From Loripinus fragilis (Eukaryota; Mollusca; Bivalvia; Lucinida; Lucinidae): a DNA stretch of 64,000 bases. How positions within the stretch are numbered: position 1 is the stretch's first letter; each line of letters begins with the position of its first letter. Shown here piece after piece: positions 63,601 through 64,000 of this stretch. The notes beneath the pieces were generated by a model. That model had not been told where the DNA came from and did not search any database. It saw only the letters and a list, made by a program, of their open reading frames with translations. The stretch covers positions 1,240,001-1,304,000 of the forward strand of contig CAXHUL010000214.1 in NCBI GenBank assembly GCA_964019695.1, written 5' to 3'. Both the position numbers and the translations under genes were made by a program.

Positions 63601-64000
63601 AGGAAGCGCGTAATGTTTCGGCGCTGCGGTCTTCCGCACCCCGATAACTCGGTATTGAAACATTGTTGCAGGCGGGTGCGCATGGCAATACCTGGGCCTC
63701 TGTTGGCCCTATCCGCGTGCAAAATCTAAAAGCGATCAGAGCCTTAGAAAGCGCGTACAACCGCTCTCACCATTTGCCTTGGGCCCTATGGGAAAACAGG
63801 AAATATCATAATTGCAGTCCGGGGCGCGCGCGCACAATGATAATTTTCACACCCGAGGAAGCTCTTTTATAGGTCAACATTTTGGAAAAAAATTGCCTTG
63901 CTGCCCACAGCAGGAGCTGAGAACCATGCATTCGGAGGTTTTCACAGCCCACCCGCTGATGCCCTCAAAGTTTGAGAAAATGCGACCTTTGCGAAAAGCC
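60680..64000 (+). repeat. Subfamily B block 2 (runs off the window)
   Basis: Shows the same diagnostic forms as B block 1. Its first monomers match block 1 at a 9,000-bp offset, including GTGAGAATTGTGCGG and a shortened CTTTCAGGGCTATTG (51833 and 60833 regions). The last monomer, from 63663, instead matches the one at 53033 (AATTGCAGTCC, AATTGCCTTGC, AAAATGCGACCTTTGCG) at about 10,630 bp. Two extra B monomers are therefore present here, or two were lost from block 1. The B run continues past the right edge. Confidence 0.9.

Larger units (their letters stand above)
1..64000 (+). repeat. Satellite array, ~818-bp monomer, about 78 tandem copies
   Basis: One motif (TTGTTGCGGG, or TTGATGCGGG in a few copies) occurs at 49, 867, 1684, 2502, 3321, 4139, 4956, 5774, 6592, 7411, 8229, 9046, 9864, 10682, 11500 and onward to 63663. 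Spacing is 816-821 bp almost throughout. Exceptions are 721 bp (27041 to 27762), 779 bp (39210 to 39989) and 777 bp (39989 to 40766). All copies share one orientation, and no unrelated sequence lies between them. A-type copies differ by scattered substitutions and one- or two-base indels. The array covers both edges, so its true length is unknown. Repeat structure is certain; a eukaryotic heterochromatic setting is inferred from array size, homogenisation and CpG decay. I do not recognise a named family. Confidence 0.98.

Noticed and set aside
1..64000. CRISPR array or prokaryotic repeat cluster
   Set aside because: The 818-bp unit is contiguous with no unique spacers, and there are no cas genes or other bacterial genes.
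1..64000. Tandem RNA genes (5S rRNA, tRNA, rDNA spacer)
   Set aside because: I looked for 5S and tRNA internal promoter pairs and conserved rRNA cores and saw only a lone B-box-like match; the unit does not resemble a known RNA gene.

Overview
The whole 64 kb window is one uninterrupted satellite-DNA array. A monomer of about 818 bp is repeated head-to-tail in a single orientation. I count 79 occurrences of one landmark (TTGTTGCGGG or a close variant), so about 78 monomers, with both window edges lying inside the array. I found no single-copy flank, transposon, RNA gene or credible protein-coding gene. Small ORFs recur once per monomer in several frames because the monomers are nearly identical. 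They overlap one another on both strands and are broken by stops or frameshifts in some copies.

This points to a eukaryotic heterochromatic array (pericentromeric, subtelomeric or similar). The reasons are the array size, very high copy-to-copy identity, nested multi-monomer duplications, and many CpG-to-TpG/CpA differences between copies, which suggest cytosine methylation. I do not recognise the family and cannot place the species.

Layout. 1-2.0 kb: ordinary A-type monomers. 2.0-10.2 kb: a very recent five-monomer (4,090 bp) tandem duplication whose junction can be placed within about 9 bp near 6.1 kb. 10.6-13.2 kb: A-type monomers sharing an older five-monomer relationship with 14.8-17 kb. 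13.2-23.0 kb: a six-monomer (4,908 bp) tandem duplication with a hybrid monomer near 18.15 kb. 23-38 kb: A-type monomers with longer-range block repeats (offsets about 3.27 and 11.35 kb), a 721-bp monomer with a 97-bp deletion at 27.65 kb, and a tandem pair of 816-bp monomers at 35-36.5 kb. 39.2-41.4 kb: two short monomers (779 and 777 bp) that lack a 39-bp hairpin segment. 41.4-51.7 kb and 54.2-60.7 kb: A-type monomers with recurring variant haplotypes. 51.7-54.2 kb and 60.7-64 kb: a distinct subfamily, called B here, with about 20 diagnostic substitutions. It joins A-type monomers through hybrid monomers.

Nothing here acts as a gene system. The interest lies in the array's record of unequal exchange and conversion, the A/B subfamily mosaic, conserved dyads in each monomer (one associated with a precise deletion), and a possible ancestral period of about 100 bp inside the 818-bp unit. 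All comparisons were made by eye; no alignment or database search was run.
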